Source of the DNA: Myxococcales bacterium
GTDB lineage: Bacteria > Myxococcota_A > UBA9042
Assembly: GCA_023954815.1 (NCBI GenBank)
Contig: JAGSHB010000047.1
Location: 1 to 36,954, forward strand
Direction: 5' to 3'
Length of the DNA: 36,954 nucleotides
Shown here: positions 9,316 to 18,163 of the stretch, piece by piece
How positions within the stretch are numbered: the first letter of the stretch is position 1
How the letters are laid out: each line of letters begins with the position of its first letter
The notes under the pieces: generated by a model
Seen by the model: only the letters and a program-made list of their open reading frames with translations
Told to the model about the DNA's origin: nothing
Databases searched by the model: none
Position numbers and translations under genes: made by a program

Positions 9316-10170
9316 CTAGTCGTCAGGGTGCGGGTCCAGAAAGAAGTCCGGCATCAACTGATTGCCTGCAACGCTCGCATAGGCCGCCAAGTCGGTGACG
9401 CCAGCCTCGGCCAACACCTCGTCGTCCATGAAGAAGTTGCCTGTGCATTCCGAAGCCTTGCGTGTAAGCACTGCGTGCGCCGCATCGGCCATAATCTCGG
9501 GCTTTCTGCCGTAATCCAGCAACGCGTCACCGCCAAACATGCGTACGGCAGCGGTCGAGATCAGCGTCCTCGGCCACAACGCATTGACCGCCACGCCCTG
9601 ATCTGCAAACTCAGCCGCCATGCCCAACACGCACATACTCATGCCGTACTTCGCCATGGTGTAGGCGAGGTTATCTTTGAACCAATTCGGGTTCATGTTC
9701 AGCGGCGGCGCCAGATTCAAGATGTGCGGATTGTTGCTCTTGAGCAGATGAGGCAGACAGAGCTTGCTCGTGAGGTAGGTACCCCGCGTGTTGACCTGGT
9801 GCATGAGGTCGAAGCGCTTCATCGGTAGGTCGAGCGTACCGGTCAACATGATGGCGCTCGCGTTGTTGATACAGATGTCGATGCCGCCGAACTTCTCAAC
9901 GGTTTGGTCGACCGCAGCCCGTACGATGGCCTCCTCCCTGACATCGACGACCAAGGGCAAGGCCTGGCCGCCAGCAGCCTCAATGGCAGCGGCAACCGAA
10001 TAGACAGTGCCCGGTAGGGTTGGATGCGGCTCGGCGGTCTTCGCGGCGATGACCACGTTGGCGCCATCACGTGCGGCGCGCAATGCAATGGCCTCACCGA
10101 TGCCGCGGGTGCCGCCGGTGATAAACAGGGTCCGCCCCTTCAGGCTGGATTCGGAGGTTTGAGCGCTCAT
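9316..10170 (-). CDS. HSDL2-like short-chain dehydrogenase/reductase
   Basis: A cytoplasmic NAD(P)-dependent oxidoreductase of 284 residues with a Rossmann fold. It has the cofactor motif TGGTRGIG at 18-25, NNAS at 102-105 and the catalytic Tyr170-x-x-x-Lys174 in 'AYTMAKYGMSM'. The segments 'APPLNMNPNWFKDNLAY' and the C-terminal 'PDFFLD' closely resemble the SDR domain of hydroxysteroid-dehydrogenase-like protein 2; the SCP2 lipid-binding domain of animal HSDL2 is absent. As I recall it, the animal protein has Ser in 'NISPP', the likely catalytic Ser position; here the residue is Ala154. The ATG at 10170 was chosen because GGAG lies 8 nt upstream and the protein then starts just before the fold; an in-frame start at 10251 would add 27 residues of atypical sequence. 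Substrate is unknown; lipid or acyl-CoA metabolism is the family expectation. Confidence 0.88.
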   Translation of the reverse strand: MSAQTSESSLKGRTLFITGGTRGIGEAIALRAARDGANVVIAAKTAEPHPTLPGTVYSVAAAIEAAGGQALPLVVDVREEAIVRAAVDQTVEKFGGIDICINNASAIMLTGTLDLPMKRFDLMHQVNTRGTYLTSKLCLPHLLKSNNPHILNLAPPLNMNPNWFKDNLAYTMAKYGMSMCVLGMAAEFADQGVAVNALWPRTLISTAAVRMFGGDALLDYGRKPEIMADAAHAVLTRKASECTGNFFMDDEVLAEAGVTDLAAYASVAGNQLMPDFFLDPHPDD

Positions 10171-10345
10171 GATGGGATCTCCGGGTGAGGAGCTGTGGAA
10201 AGCTGTACGGCTACGATAGGGCCCGGTTGCGCTTTTTTTTTCAATGGTCAACTCGCAGGGGCGCCGATGATTCCCGGCCAGGACTGACGCCGTCGAGTCG
10301 GGACAATTCAGTGTTTAAAGATTCCACATGGGGAGGACGCTGACC

Positions 10346-10358
10346 ATCCAAATTGGAT
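10346..10358. promoter_or_regulatory. Palindrome upstream of the sigma-54-like promoter
   Basis: ATCCAA-A-TTGGAT is a perfect palindrome about 80-90 bp upstream of the predicted -24/-12 element. That is a typical position for an enhancer-binding-protein site. The function is inferred from position only. Confidence 0.35.
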
Positions 10359-10437
10359 CAGGTAACGCTTGGGCCAGCCCTCCCAAAACTCACCTAACTA
10401 TCGGCTATTTAGCTGATACTTACTTTTCATTACAATT

Positions 10438-10453
10438 TGGCATGACCCTCGCA
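10438..10453 (+). promoter_or_regulatory. Sigma-54 (-24/-12) type promoter for the VIT/vWA gene
   Basis: The sequence TGGCATG-ACCC-TCGCA matches the consensus TGGCAYR-N4-TTGCW with one mismatch in the defined bases. GG (10439-10440) and GC (10451-10452) are exactly 10 nt apart. It sits in an AT-rich patch in otherwise GC-rich DNA. The start site would be near 10464, leaving a leader of about 36 nt with GGGAGG at 10488-10493 before the ATG at 10500. The rest of 10252-10437 holds no gene that I can support. Confidence 0.6.
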
Positions 10454-10499
10454 CCTCTTCGTCCCATCGAGTGCAACTGGATGATGTGGGAGGTGTGAT

Positions 10500-13400
10500 A
10501 TGGGGCGGAATATCCGATGGTTCGTGGTCTTTGTGGCTGTTCTTTCATCCGGTTGTGCCAGCGATGCCGGATCTGAGTCGAACGAGGGCGGCGGATTCTG
10601 GGGCGGCTCCGATATCTCTATGTCCAGCGGTGGCTACGGAAAATCGGACACAAAGACCGCTCACGGCTTTGATATCGGCAAGCAAGATGCAGGCTCCTGG
10701 TACGCAGGCGACACGAGCAGCCCGCCGTTCGGAGCCGACACGGGTTCCCAATGGGGCCGAGGTGCGAGCGACGCAGCGACGAGCGACGCTGGAGCAAGCC
10801 CATCAGGGACAAGTGACGCCGGCGCCACTCCCGATGCCGGACCGGACGGCGGCTCCCTCGATGATGCTGGCGGCCAATCCTGGCAGCAGCAGTCGGAGTC
10901 GCCGCCGGTTGCCCAGGTGAGCCTCGGCGGCGGTAAGACCCTGAAGCTGGTGAGCATGCGCGTGGCGGTTCGCATCGAAGGGCTGCGCGCCCGCGTACTG
11001 GTGGACCACATCTTTGAAAACCCGTTCAATAACACGATCGAGGGGACCTTTCGGTACACGCTGCCGCCCGAGTCAGAAGTCAGCTATTACGCGACATTTC
11101 AGGGCCAATCGGGCGCAAAGCCCGCCTTTTTCGGTGCCGGAGACGGGCTGAGTGGCGCCGGTCAAGAGACCATCGCAGGGACGACGCCGGTCAAGGTCGC
11201 GGGCGGCGCGGACGTCAAGCTGTGGGGGGTTGCCAAGGAAGCGCGTGTGCAGCGGCATCTGTCTGCTGCGCTGGCCTATGACAAGGCGAAAGCTGAGAAC
11301 ACAGACCCGGCGCTCGTGGAGGCTGTGGCGCCCAATACATTTCAAGCGAAGGTCTTTCCGATCCCTGCCAACGGCTACAACCGCGTCATGATCGCTTGGG
11401 AACAGACCCTACCGAGCTTGGTCTCCTCCCTCGCCACAGGCCAGAAGTCGCGCATCTACGAATACGTCTTCCCGGTGCCGCAGGGCTTTCTCGACTCCTT
11501 CGAATTTACGCTGCTCGCGAAGAAGACCCACGTCACCAAAGGGCACCTCGTCGGCAATACCACCGGCGGTGTAGCGGCCTATCCGCCGGCCTCCCTGCCG
11601 AGCGGTGTCACGAGTGTCGCTGTGCAGGAGATTCCGACCGGGGCGGGCTATCTCGCGAAGATGACGGATTCAGGGACCATCAAGGGCGGCAAGCTCGCCT
11701 TTCACTTTGCGCCAAAGCTAGGCAACGACGAGGCCGATGTCTTGGTCGGTACGGACCCGGTGCTCAACAAGGACTACGCGACGCTGAGGTTGCGGCCAAA
11801 GGTCCAGGGGCTAGCTGCAGCAGCGACGTCGACCAGCGCCCACGCCGTGTTCTTGCTCGACACCTCTCGCTCCTCCCATCCAGATCGATTCGGCACGGCG
11901 CTGAAGCTGATGAACCAGATTCTGACGGCGTCGCCAGGCATCACCCACTTTAATGTCATCCCCTTCGATTCCGGCGCGAGCTGGCTGGACCAGACCTGGG
12001 TCGGCAATACCCCAAAGGGCAGAGCAGACACCCAGGCGGCCTTTGGCGGTCTGTTGCTGGAGGGCGCGACCGACTTTGGTGCGGCGCTGCGAACCCTGGC
12101 CAAACCCACGTGGGCGGTGCCGAAGGGCACGGCCGTCGATGTCTTCCTGCTGACCGATGGCGCCATCACGTGGGGTGAGCAGTCGGTCGGCGCAATCGTC
12201 GGTAGGTGGCAGGCGCAATCGCAGTGGAACGCGCGCTTTTTTGCCTATCGTCTCGGCGTTGGCGCGGAAAACCTGCAACTCTTTTCCCGGTTGACGGCCA
12301 ACAACGGTGCGATCTTCGACTGCTTGTCGGCAGCTGTCATCGGCGCGTGCAGCAAGGCCCACAAGTCATCTGGGATGAAGCTGACCAGCGTGAAGGTCGT
12401 GCCCGATGGGCCCGCAGGTGGCGAGATTTCCGATCTGCTCATCGCGGGCCGCATGGCGACGCTGTACCCGGGTGCGAGCCTGACCCTGGCCGGACCGTTG
12501 AAATCCCCCGGCAAGGCGACGGTTCAGCTCGAAGGCATCACCCCCGGCGGCACGAAGCTGACGCACAACATCAAGGTCGACTTGCAGCCAGCAGGGCAGC
12601 TCGCGCCCCGGGCGTGGGCCAACATCGCCATCACACAGCTGCTCGATAGTGGCGACAAGGGGCTTGAGGGCTTGGCCATGGCGCTGTCGCAGCACTACCG
12701 GGTGGCCAACCGCATCGCGTCGTTTCTCGTGCTCGCCAAGGAGTCGGCTTACGACAAATACAACCTGACCGACGAGTCGAAGAAGTTTCAGGGGCAGCCC
12801 CTGGCCAAGATCATTGCCGCCGGGTTGAAGCTCGGCGCGGGCGCGTTCAGTTCGTGGGCGCGGACGGTTCACGCGATGGGCGTGGTGGCAGCTGAGCTGA
12901 GCTCCAAGCTCGTGCCCGCCACGCTGATGAGCGATCTGGTGAGCGCGGCTGGCAAGAATGCGATGGAGATCCCGCCAGCTTCCGTGCCGTGGGCTGGCAT
13001 GCCGTCGAAAGGGATCCCGCAGGTCTACTTGGACGCCCTGGCCAATGTCGACGTCGGGCTGACCCTGCCCTTCGCCACGGAAGCCGAGCGTCGCCGGGGC
13101 ATCTTGGGGGACATTCCAGCCGCGATTCGTGCGTTGTCGACCTCGATTGAGCGCAACCCGGGCAACGACGAGATGACCCGTCTCGCCGCGTATCGCATGG
13201 CTTCCTGGGGGCAGACTGCGAGCGCCGCGGAGCTGCTCTTTACGGTCCTCATGCGCCGGCCCTTCGAGCCACAATCATGGCGCGACCTCGCAAATACGGT
13301 CGCTCAGAGCCAACCCAGCTTGGCGATCTTCCTGTACGAGGTGGTGCTGGCAGGGACGTGGGATGACAAATGGAAGACGCTCAAGACCATCATCAAGGAG

Positions 13401-13871
13401 GAATACGCGCTCTTTGCCCACGCCCTGGTAGCCGGACAGCCCACAAGCGATCTGGCCAAGTTGGTGAGCAAACGCATCAAGACGCACAAGCTCTCAAGCG
13501 CCCAGGGCGATCTGTGGGTCACCGTGACCTGGAACACCAACGAGACCGACATCGACCTGTGGGTGACAACGCCATCGGGTGAAAAGTGCTACTACAAGCA
13601 CAAGAAACTCAGCACTGGCGGCGAACTGCTCGACGATCTGACCCAAGGTTACGGGCCTGAACGGTTCGCTGTGAAAACGGCGATGCCGGGCAACTGGAAG
13701 ATCCATGTTCACTACTACAAGAACAACGGCAAGAAGCTCATCGCGCACACCTGGGTCAACGTGACCATCGTGCAAGACATGGGCAAGGCCAGCCAGACCG
13801 TCAGTCACCACACGGTCTTGCTCAAGAAGAAGGACGACGTGGCGCTCGTTGAGACGATCAACTTTAAGTAG
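10500..13871 (+). CDS. VIT / vWA / DUF2135 lipoprotein (inter-alpha-inhibitor heavy-chain-like)
   Basis: A 1123-residue exported protein with a lipobox ending at Cys19 (LSSGC), then a Gly/Ser/Asp/Ala-rich tether to about residue 135. A VIT domain follows (about 140-270, with 'VDHIFENPFNNTIEGTFRYTLP'-type sequence). Next comes a vWA domain whose MIDAS motif D454-T-S-R-S458 and later 'LLTDGAITWG' are intact, so metal-dependent ligand binding is plausible. A helical region around 870-960 looks like TPR-type repeats. Residues about 1000-1090 form a DUF2135-like beta domain ('TDIDLWVTTPSGE', 'GYGPERF', 'GNWKIHVHYY'). This order resembles bacterial relatives of inter-alpha-trypsin inhibitor heavy chains. 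The start has GGGAGG 6 nt upstream. The next gene begins 10 nt after the stop, so the two proteins likely act together. The ligand is unknown. Confidence 0.9.
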   Translation: MGRNIRWFVVFVAVLSSGCASDAGSESNEGGGFWGGSDISMSSGGYGKSDTKTAHGFDIGKQDAGSWYAGDTSSPPFGADTGSQWGRGASDAATSDAGASPSGTSDAGATPDAGPDGGSLDDAGGQSWQQQSESPPVAQVSLGGGKTLKLVSMRVAVRIEGLRARVLVDHIFENPFNNTIEGTFRYTLPPESEVSYYATFQGQSGAKPAFFGAGDGLSGAGQETIAGTTPVKVAGGADVKLWGVAKEARVQRHLSAALAYDKAKAENTDPALVEAVAPNTFQAKVFPIPANGYNRVMIAWEQTLPSLVSSLATGQKSRIYEYVFPVPQGFLDSFEFTLLAKKTHVTKGHLVGNTTGGVAAYPPASLPSGVTSVAVQEIPTGAGYLAKMTDSGTIKGGKLAFHFAPKLGNDEADVLVGTDPVLNKDYATLRLRPKVQGLAAAATSTSAHAVFLLDTSRSSHPDRFGTALKLMNQILTASPGITHFNVIPFDSGASWLDQTWVGNTPKGRADTQAAFGGLLLEGATDFGAALRTLAKPTWAVPKGTAVDVFLLTDGAITWGEQSVGAIVGRWQAQSQWNARFFAYRLGVGAENLQLFSRLTANNGAIFDCLSAAVIGACSKAHKSSGMKLTSVKVVPDGPAGGEISDLLIAGRMATLYPGASLTLAGPLKSPGKATVQLEGITPGGTKLTHNIKVDLQPAGQLAPRAWANIAITQLLDSGDKGLEGLAMALSQHYRVANRIASFLVLAKESAYDKYNLTDESKKFQGQPLAKIIAAGLKLGAGAFSSWARTVHAMGVVAAELSSKLVPATLMSDLVSAAGKNAMEIPPASVPWAGMPSKGIPQVYLDALANVDVGLTLPFATEAERRRGILGDIPAAIRALSTSIERNPGNDEMTRLAAYRMASWGQTASAAELLFTVLMRRPFEPQSWRDLANTVAQSQPSLAIFLYEVVLAGTWDDKWKTLKTIIKEEYALFAHALVAGQPTSDLAKLVSKRIKTHKLSSAQGDLWVTVTWNTNETDIDLWVTTPSGEKCYYKHKKLSTGGELLDDLTQGYGPERFAVKTAMPGNWKIHVHYYKNNGKKLIAHTWVNVTIVQDMGKASQTVSHHTVLLKKKDDVALVETINFK

Positions 13872-13881
13872 GAGCTTCGTC

Positions 13882-15219
13882 ATGACCATCCCGACTTCAC
13901 GGCGCGCCAAATTCGCGCGAATGTCCCGGTTTTTCGGGGTGGGTGCGCTGTCGGTGACCTTACTCACTGGCTGTCCGTTTCTGTTCGATCTGCCCCCGGA
14001 ACCGCCCCAGACCGTGACATCGATGGATGCAGGCGGCTCCTTCGACACCACGGGCTGGCCGGCGGACGCAGGCCCCGCCGATACCAGTCCGACGGGTAGC
14101 GGGCCAGCCGATACCGGGCAGCTCGATGCGGGCTGGGGCACGCCATTCGATTCGGGCCAGTGGCCAGATACCGAGCCGGCCAACGAGCCAGATATGTGGC
14201 AGCGACAGCCGGGAAACTTTCCGAACGTCATCGCCGCGCTCGTGATCGGCAATGACACACCCAAACCGCGGGTGATTCGCCTGCGGCGCCTCATCGACAC
14301 GGTGAACATCGACTGTGCGGCCATCGCCAATGCCCCCAACCTAGCGCTGCGGCCCGTGCATTTTGAGGCGGCCAAGAGCTGGTTGGTACCCACTGGCCGG
14401 GCGATCCCGGTACAACCTCGCAGCGCGAAGCATGGGTGTAGTGCCGTCCTCATCGAAGGCACGGGGCTACCGACCCGGCTGCTGTATTGGCCGCACAACC
14501 AGTTTCCGACGACGAGCTTGTCGACCACGGTCAGCGGGGCGAGCAACACGGGTCGCATGGTGCCGGTGACCGTGGATGAGGGGACCGCTGCCTGGGGAAA
14601 GCACGCCGCGCTGTTTGGCGCGCCGTCGCTCTTTGATCCGATCGCGAATGTGGGCTGTCAGATCCCGAACCCAGAAGGCGACCTAAGCTGGACCGACCTG
14701 CCCGGCGGTAGTCACACGATCATTGAGCTGCTGACGGCGCCGGATGGGTGCAGCGCCATCGATCTGCTGACAAACGCCGGCGTGCAGCGGGTCTACGTCT
14801 GTGTACCGCCGGGGACGCTGCCCTTTAAGATGGGTGACGATCTGTACATCGCCGCGCTTGCCACTGGGCACAATGTGCTGCCGATCACGGGTGTGGAGCT
14901 GCTGGCAGACAAAGCCCATCTACGAATGGGTCGGGGAAGCGACCTAGTCTACTTTGGCAAAGGAGACGCAAAAGTCGCGGCCAAGAAGGGCTGTCCGGCG
15001 CTTCACGACACGGACGGTACCTATGCCAGGGCGCTGAGCGCCATGGTCGATCTGCCGGGAAAATCAGCCGTTGAGCTGGCAAATGGCGCGTCGATGACGG
15101 TCGACGGCGGCGGTCATCTGCGCCTGATTCGGGCAGTGGATCGCTTGGTGTACGACAGCGCCGTCGCGCCGAAACTTCAGGGTGCGCGGCATATCGAGAG
15201 TGTCTGGTCAAAGCCGTAG
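13882..15219 (+). CDS. Lipoprotein of unknown function coupled to the VIT/vWA gene
   Basis: I do not recognise a family in this 445-residue protein. A signal peptide ends at LLTGC (Cys31), followed by a low-complexity Asp/Ala/Gly/Pro/Thr linker to about residue 110 and then a mostly beta-type domain with several Cys pairs, such as 'NIDCAAIAN', 'KHGCSAVLIEG', 'NVGCQIPN', 'PDGCSAIDLL' and 'VYVCVPPGTLPF'. The repeated hydrophobic-Asp-Gly pattern suggests a beta-sandwich or propeller, but this is only an impression. The ATG at 13882 is chosen because GGAG (13871-13874) lies 7 nt upstream and overlaps the previous stop codon. In-frame sequence further upstream lies inside the vWA gene. Tight spacing suggests translational coupling and a shared role in the envelope. 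Confidence 0.75.
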   Translation: MTIPTSRRAKFARMSRFFGVGALSVTLLTGCPFLFDLPPEPPQTVTSMDAGGSFDTTGWPADAGPADTSPTGSGPADTGQLDAGWGTPFDSGQWPDTEPANEPDMWQRQPGNFPNVIAALVIGNDTPKPRVIRLRRLIDTVNIDCAAIANAPNLALRPVHFEAAKSWLVPTGRAIPVQPRSAKHGCSAVLIEGTGLPTRLLYWPHNQFPTTSLSTTVSGASNTGRMVPVTVDEGTAAWGKHAALFGAPSLFDPIANVGCQIPNPEGDLSWTDLPGGSHTIIELLTAPDGCSAIDLLTNAGVQRVYVCVPPGTLPFKMGDDLYIAALATGHNVLPITGVELLADKAHLRMGRGSDLVYFGKGDAKVAAKKGCPALHDTDGTYARALSAMVDLPGKSAVELANGASMTVDGGGHLRLIRAVDRLVYDSAVAPKLQGARHIESVWSKP

Positions 15220-15461
15220 CTGCATCCGATAGCCGTATTCTAAGGGTAATTGGCCGCTGAACCGCATCAGCCGCGCGTTTTGTCACAAGCATGGTCCCGT
15301 CGCGCTGCTGCCGACCGCCTGAAATATTGCCGCAGGACAACCTCCCCCCTGTGCATGGAAGCGAATTTGGTGTATATGGCCCGGCGGTTCCCCCTTTTCG
15401 GTGGGACACCTCAGTTTACGGGCACTTTCCACCCCGGACACTGCCCCGCCCCACTTATCGC

Positions 15462-15479
15462 CGTCCTGGCGGTAGGACG
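15462..15479 (+). promoter_or_regulatory. Hairpin in the nqr operon leader
   Basis: CGTCCT-GGCGGT-AGGACG is a perfect 6-bp stem 8 nt before the GAGGA ribosome binding site of nqrA. It could influence translation or mRNA stability. The region 15220-15499 otherwise shows no gene; I found no convincing sigma-70 promoter in it. Confidence 0.35.
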
Positions 15480-15499
15480 ACGCCAACGAGGACCTGTCA

Positions 15500-16855
15500 A
15501 TGGCCGTGCATCGCATCAAAAAGGGCCTGAATTTACCGATCACTGGCGCTCCCAGCCAGGAGATTGGATCGGGCAACGCCGTGACCTCCGTCGCCGTGCT
15601 CGGTGCTGACTTTGTCGGCATGAAGCCGCGCCTGACCGTGAAAGTCGGCGAGCGAGTACAGAAAGGGCAGTTGCTGTTTTCTGATCGTAAGAACGACGGC
15701 GTGCTGTTTACAGCCCCGGGCGCAGGCGAGATCACCGCCATTCACCGCGGCGCCAAGCGCAAGTTTCTATCGCTGGTCATCAAGCTCGATGGCACTGGCG
15801 AGCACGTGACGTTTGCGCACCACACCGGTGAGCCAGCGAGCGCCATGACGGCCGACGCCGTGCGCGCGCTGATGATCGAGTCCGGCGCGTGGACGACCCT
15901 GCGCGCCCGTCCGTTCAACCGCGTGCCAGCGGCGGATTCCAAGCCCGAGTCGATCTTCGTCAACGGCATGGACACCGAGCCGCTGTCCGGTGATGTCGAT
16001 CTCATCTTCGGCGACCACGCGGCCGCGTTTACTGAAGGCCTCAACGCGCTGCACAAGCTCAGCGACGGCGCCGTCTTTCTCTGCGTTGGTGAAGGTTCCA
16101 AGATCACCGATGGCGGCATCAGCGGCGTGAAGACAGAAACCTTCACAGGTCCTCACCCCGCTGGTCTGACTGGCACGCATATGCACACGCTGAAACCGGC
16201 GGGTCGCAAAAATGTGCAGTGGTCCATCGGTCTGCAAGACACCATCGCGCTGGGCTACCTGTTCCAGACCGGCAAGCTGTTTACGGACCGCGTTGTCGCG
16301 ATTTCGGGGCCGAAAGCGAGTAACCCGCGTCTCGTGAAGACCCGGCTGGGCGCGAGTCTGACGGACCTGCTCGCAGGTGAGAGCGCTGGCGACGACGTGC
16401 GCACCATCAGCGGCTCGGTGCTCAGCGGTCGTACAGCCGAGGGTGACGAGCACGCATGGCTCGGCGCGCGGCACGCCCAGGTCTCGCTCATCCGCGAAGA
16501 CAAAGATCGTCACTTCATGGGCTGGCTCAAGCCTGGCGCCAACGCCTTTTCGACCAAGAGCATCTTCTTGTCGGCGCTGATGCCCGGCAAAAAGTTCGCC
16601 CTGACGAGCAACCAGCACGGCCAAGCCCGCGCCATGGTGCCGATCGGCATGTACGAAAAGGTCATGCCGCTCGACATCCTGCCGACCTTCCTGCTGCGCG
16701 CGCTCATCACGGGTGACACAGAGCAGGCCGAGCAGCTCGGCGCGCTTGAGCTCGACGAAGAAGATTTGGCCCTGTGCACCTTCGTGTGCCCTGGCAAGTA
16801 CGAGTACGGCCCCATCCTCTCGGAGCGGCTGGCGCAGATTCATAAAGAAGGGTAA
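15500..16855 (+). CDS. nqrA: Na+-translocating NADH:quinone oxidoreductase subunit A
   Basis: The cytoplasm-facing subunit of Na+-NQR, 451 residues (Vibrio NqrA about 446), without membrane segments. The N-terminus 'KKGLNLPITGAPSQ' is characteristic, as are 'VGERVQKGQLLFSDRKNDGVLFTAPGAG'-type lipoyl/barrel-sandwich sequence at about 50-80, 'GLQDTIALGYLFQTGKL' and a C-terminal 'CTFVCPGKYEYGPIL'. In the complex it contacts NqrB and contributes to quinone handling; it does not carry a covalent flavin. GAGGA at 15488-15492 is 7 nt from the ATG. It is the first gene of nqrABCDEF, and the operon order is the conserved one. Confidence 0.96.
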   Translation: MAVHRIKKGLNLPITGAPSQEIGSGNAVTSVAVLGADFVGMKPRLTVKVGERVQKGQLLFSDRKNDGVLFTAPGAGEITAIHRGAKRKFLSLVIKLDGTGEHVTFAHHTGEPASAMTADAVRALMIESGAWTTLRARPFNRVPAADSKPESIFVNGMDTEPLSGDVDLIFGDHAAAFTEGLNALHKLSDGAVFLCVGEGSKITDGGISGVKTETFTGPHPAGLTGTHMHTLKPAGRKNVQWSIGLQDTIALGYLFQTGKLFTDRVVAISGPKASNPRLVKTRLGASLTDLLAGESAGDDVRTISGSVLSGRTAEGDEHAWLGARHAQVSLIREDKDRHFMGWLKPGANAFSTKSIFLSALMPGKKFALTSNQHGQARAMVPIGMYEKVMPLDILPTFLLRALITGDTEQAEQLGALELDEEDLALCTFVCPGKYEYGPILSERLAQIHKEG

Positions 16856-16857
16856 GC

Positions 16858-16891
16858 GCGCTTTTTCCCCGAATTTTCGGGGCTTGAGCGC
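16858..16891 (+). other. Hairpin in the nqrA-nqrB spacer
   Basis: A two-part stem: outer GCGCT/AGCGC (16858-16862 with 16887-16891) and inner CCCCGAA-TT-TTCGGGG (16867-16882). No T tract follows, and nqrB lies downstream in the same operon. It is therefore more likely an mRNA processing/stability element or a partial attenuator than a full terminator. Similar GCG-closed hairpins occur before nqrF and before the MATE gene. Confidence 0.5.
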
Positions 16892-16939
16892 TCACACAAC
16901 CCGAACAGCCTGATTTTTCAGGCCAAGGAGAGGTAGCGG

Positions 16940-18163
16940 ATGCAGTGGCTTCGCAAGATCCTCGACAAAGTCGGCAAAGACTTTCAGCACGGTGGCAAGT
17001 ACGAGCGGTTTCACGCTGCGTACGACATGCACGACACCATCCTGTTCACGACGGGGGACACCACGAAAAGTGGTAGCCACGTTCGCGACGGCATGGATCT
17101 GAAGCGCATGATGGTGACCGTAGTTGTCGCCATGCTGCCGGCCGTCGCCATGGCCCTATACAACACGGGCTACCAGTCGAACCTCGCCATCGCGGCCGGC
17201 GCCCAGGCGCTGACGGCTTGGCAGGAGACGCTGTTCGCGGCCCTGGGCTTTGGCTACGACCCAAACAGCCTGCTAGCCAATGTGCTGCACGGCGCGGTCT
17301 GGTTCATCCCGATCTTCGCGGTCACGGCCATCGCCGGCGGCATCGTCGAGGTGGCCAACGCGGTCATTCGCGGTCACGAGGTCAACGAAGGCTTCCTGGT
17401 CACGATGTTCCTCATCCCGCTGATCACGCCGGCCACTGTGCCGCTGTGGCAGATCTTCGTCGCTACCATCTTCGGTGTGCTCATCGGCAAAGAGATCTTC
17501 GGCGGAACCGGCTTCAACATCCTCAACCCCGCCCTCGTCGCTCGCGCGTTCCTGTTTTTCGCCTACCCGGCTGAAATCTCGGGTGACAAGGTCTGGGTCG
17601 CTGCGGACTTGTCCGGTGTCGATGGCCTGTCCGGCGCGACCTGGCTGAGCAAGGCGTCGAGCGCTGGTATGGGTCCCGAGGGCCTGGCCAACCTCGACCT
17701 GATGGACGCCTTCATGGGCTTCATCCCCGGCTCCATGGGCGAGACTTCAGCGCTGGCCTGCCTCATCGGCGCGGTCATCCTCATCGTCACTGGCATCGGC
17801 TCTTGGCGCACCATGATGGGCGTCACCGTCGGCACCATCGCCATGGCGCTCCTGCTCAACACGGTCGGCTCGGAGACCAACCCGTTTTTCGAGGTTCCGT
17901 TCTACTACCACATGGTCCTCGGCGGCTGGGCGCTCGGCATGGTCTTCATGGCCACGGAGCCGGTCACGAGCCCATTCACTCAGACCGGTAAGATGATTTA
18001 CGGCTTCGGGATCGGTGTGATGGTGGTGCTGGTGCGCGTCGTCAATCCGGCCTACCCGGAAGGCATGATGCTGGCGATCTTGTTCATGAACATGTTCGCG
18101 CCCTTCATCGACTACTTCTTCGTTCAAGCGAACATCAAGCGGAGGGCTGCCCGTTATGCATAG
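16940..18163 (+). CDS. nqrB: Na+-NQR subunit B, membrane subunit with covalent FMN site
   Basis: The main membrane subunit, 407 residues (Vibrio about 415), with about ten hydrophobic segments. The flavinylation motif S231-G-A-T234 in 'DGLSGATWL' is intact, so FMN can be attached to Thr234 by ApbE. The N-terminal 'LRKILDKVGKDF' and the segment 'NILNPALVARAFLFFAYP' are typical. NqrB carries the riboflavin and quinone-reduction functions and forms part of the Na+ path. The gene overlaps nqrC by 8 nt, which implies coupled translation. The spacer before it (16856-16939) contains a strong hairpin. Confidence 0.96.
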   Translation: MQWLRKILDKVGKDFQHGGKYERFHAAYDMHDTILFTTGDTTKSGSHVRDGMDLKRMMVTVVVAMLPAVAMALYNTGYQSNLAIAAGAQALTAWQETLFAALGFGYDPNSLLANVLHGAVWFIPIFAVTAIAGGIVEVANAVIRGHEVNEGFLVTMFLIPLITPATVPLWQIFVATIFGVLIGKEIFGGTGFNILNPALVARAFLFFAYPAEISGDKVWVAADLSGVDGLSGATWLSKASSAGMGPEGLANLDLMDAFMGFIPGSMGETSALACLIGAVILIVTGIGSWRTMMGVTVGTIAMALLLNTVGSETNPFFEVPFYYHMVLGGWALGMVFMATEPVTSPFTQTGKMIYGFGIGVMVVLVRVVNPAYPEGMMLAILFMNMFAPFIDYFFVQANIKRRAARYA

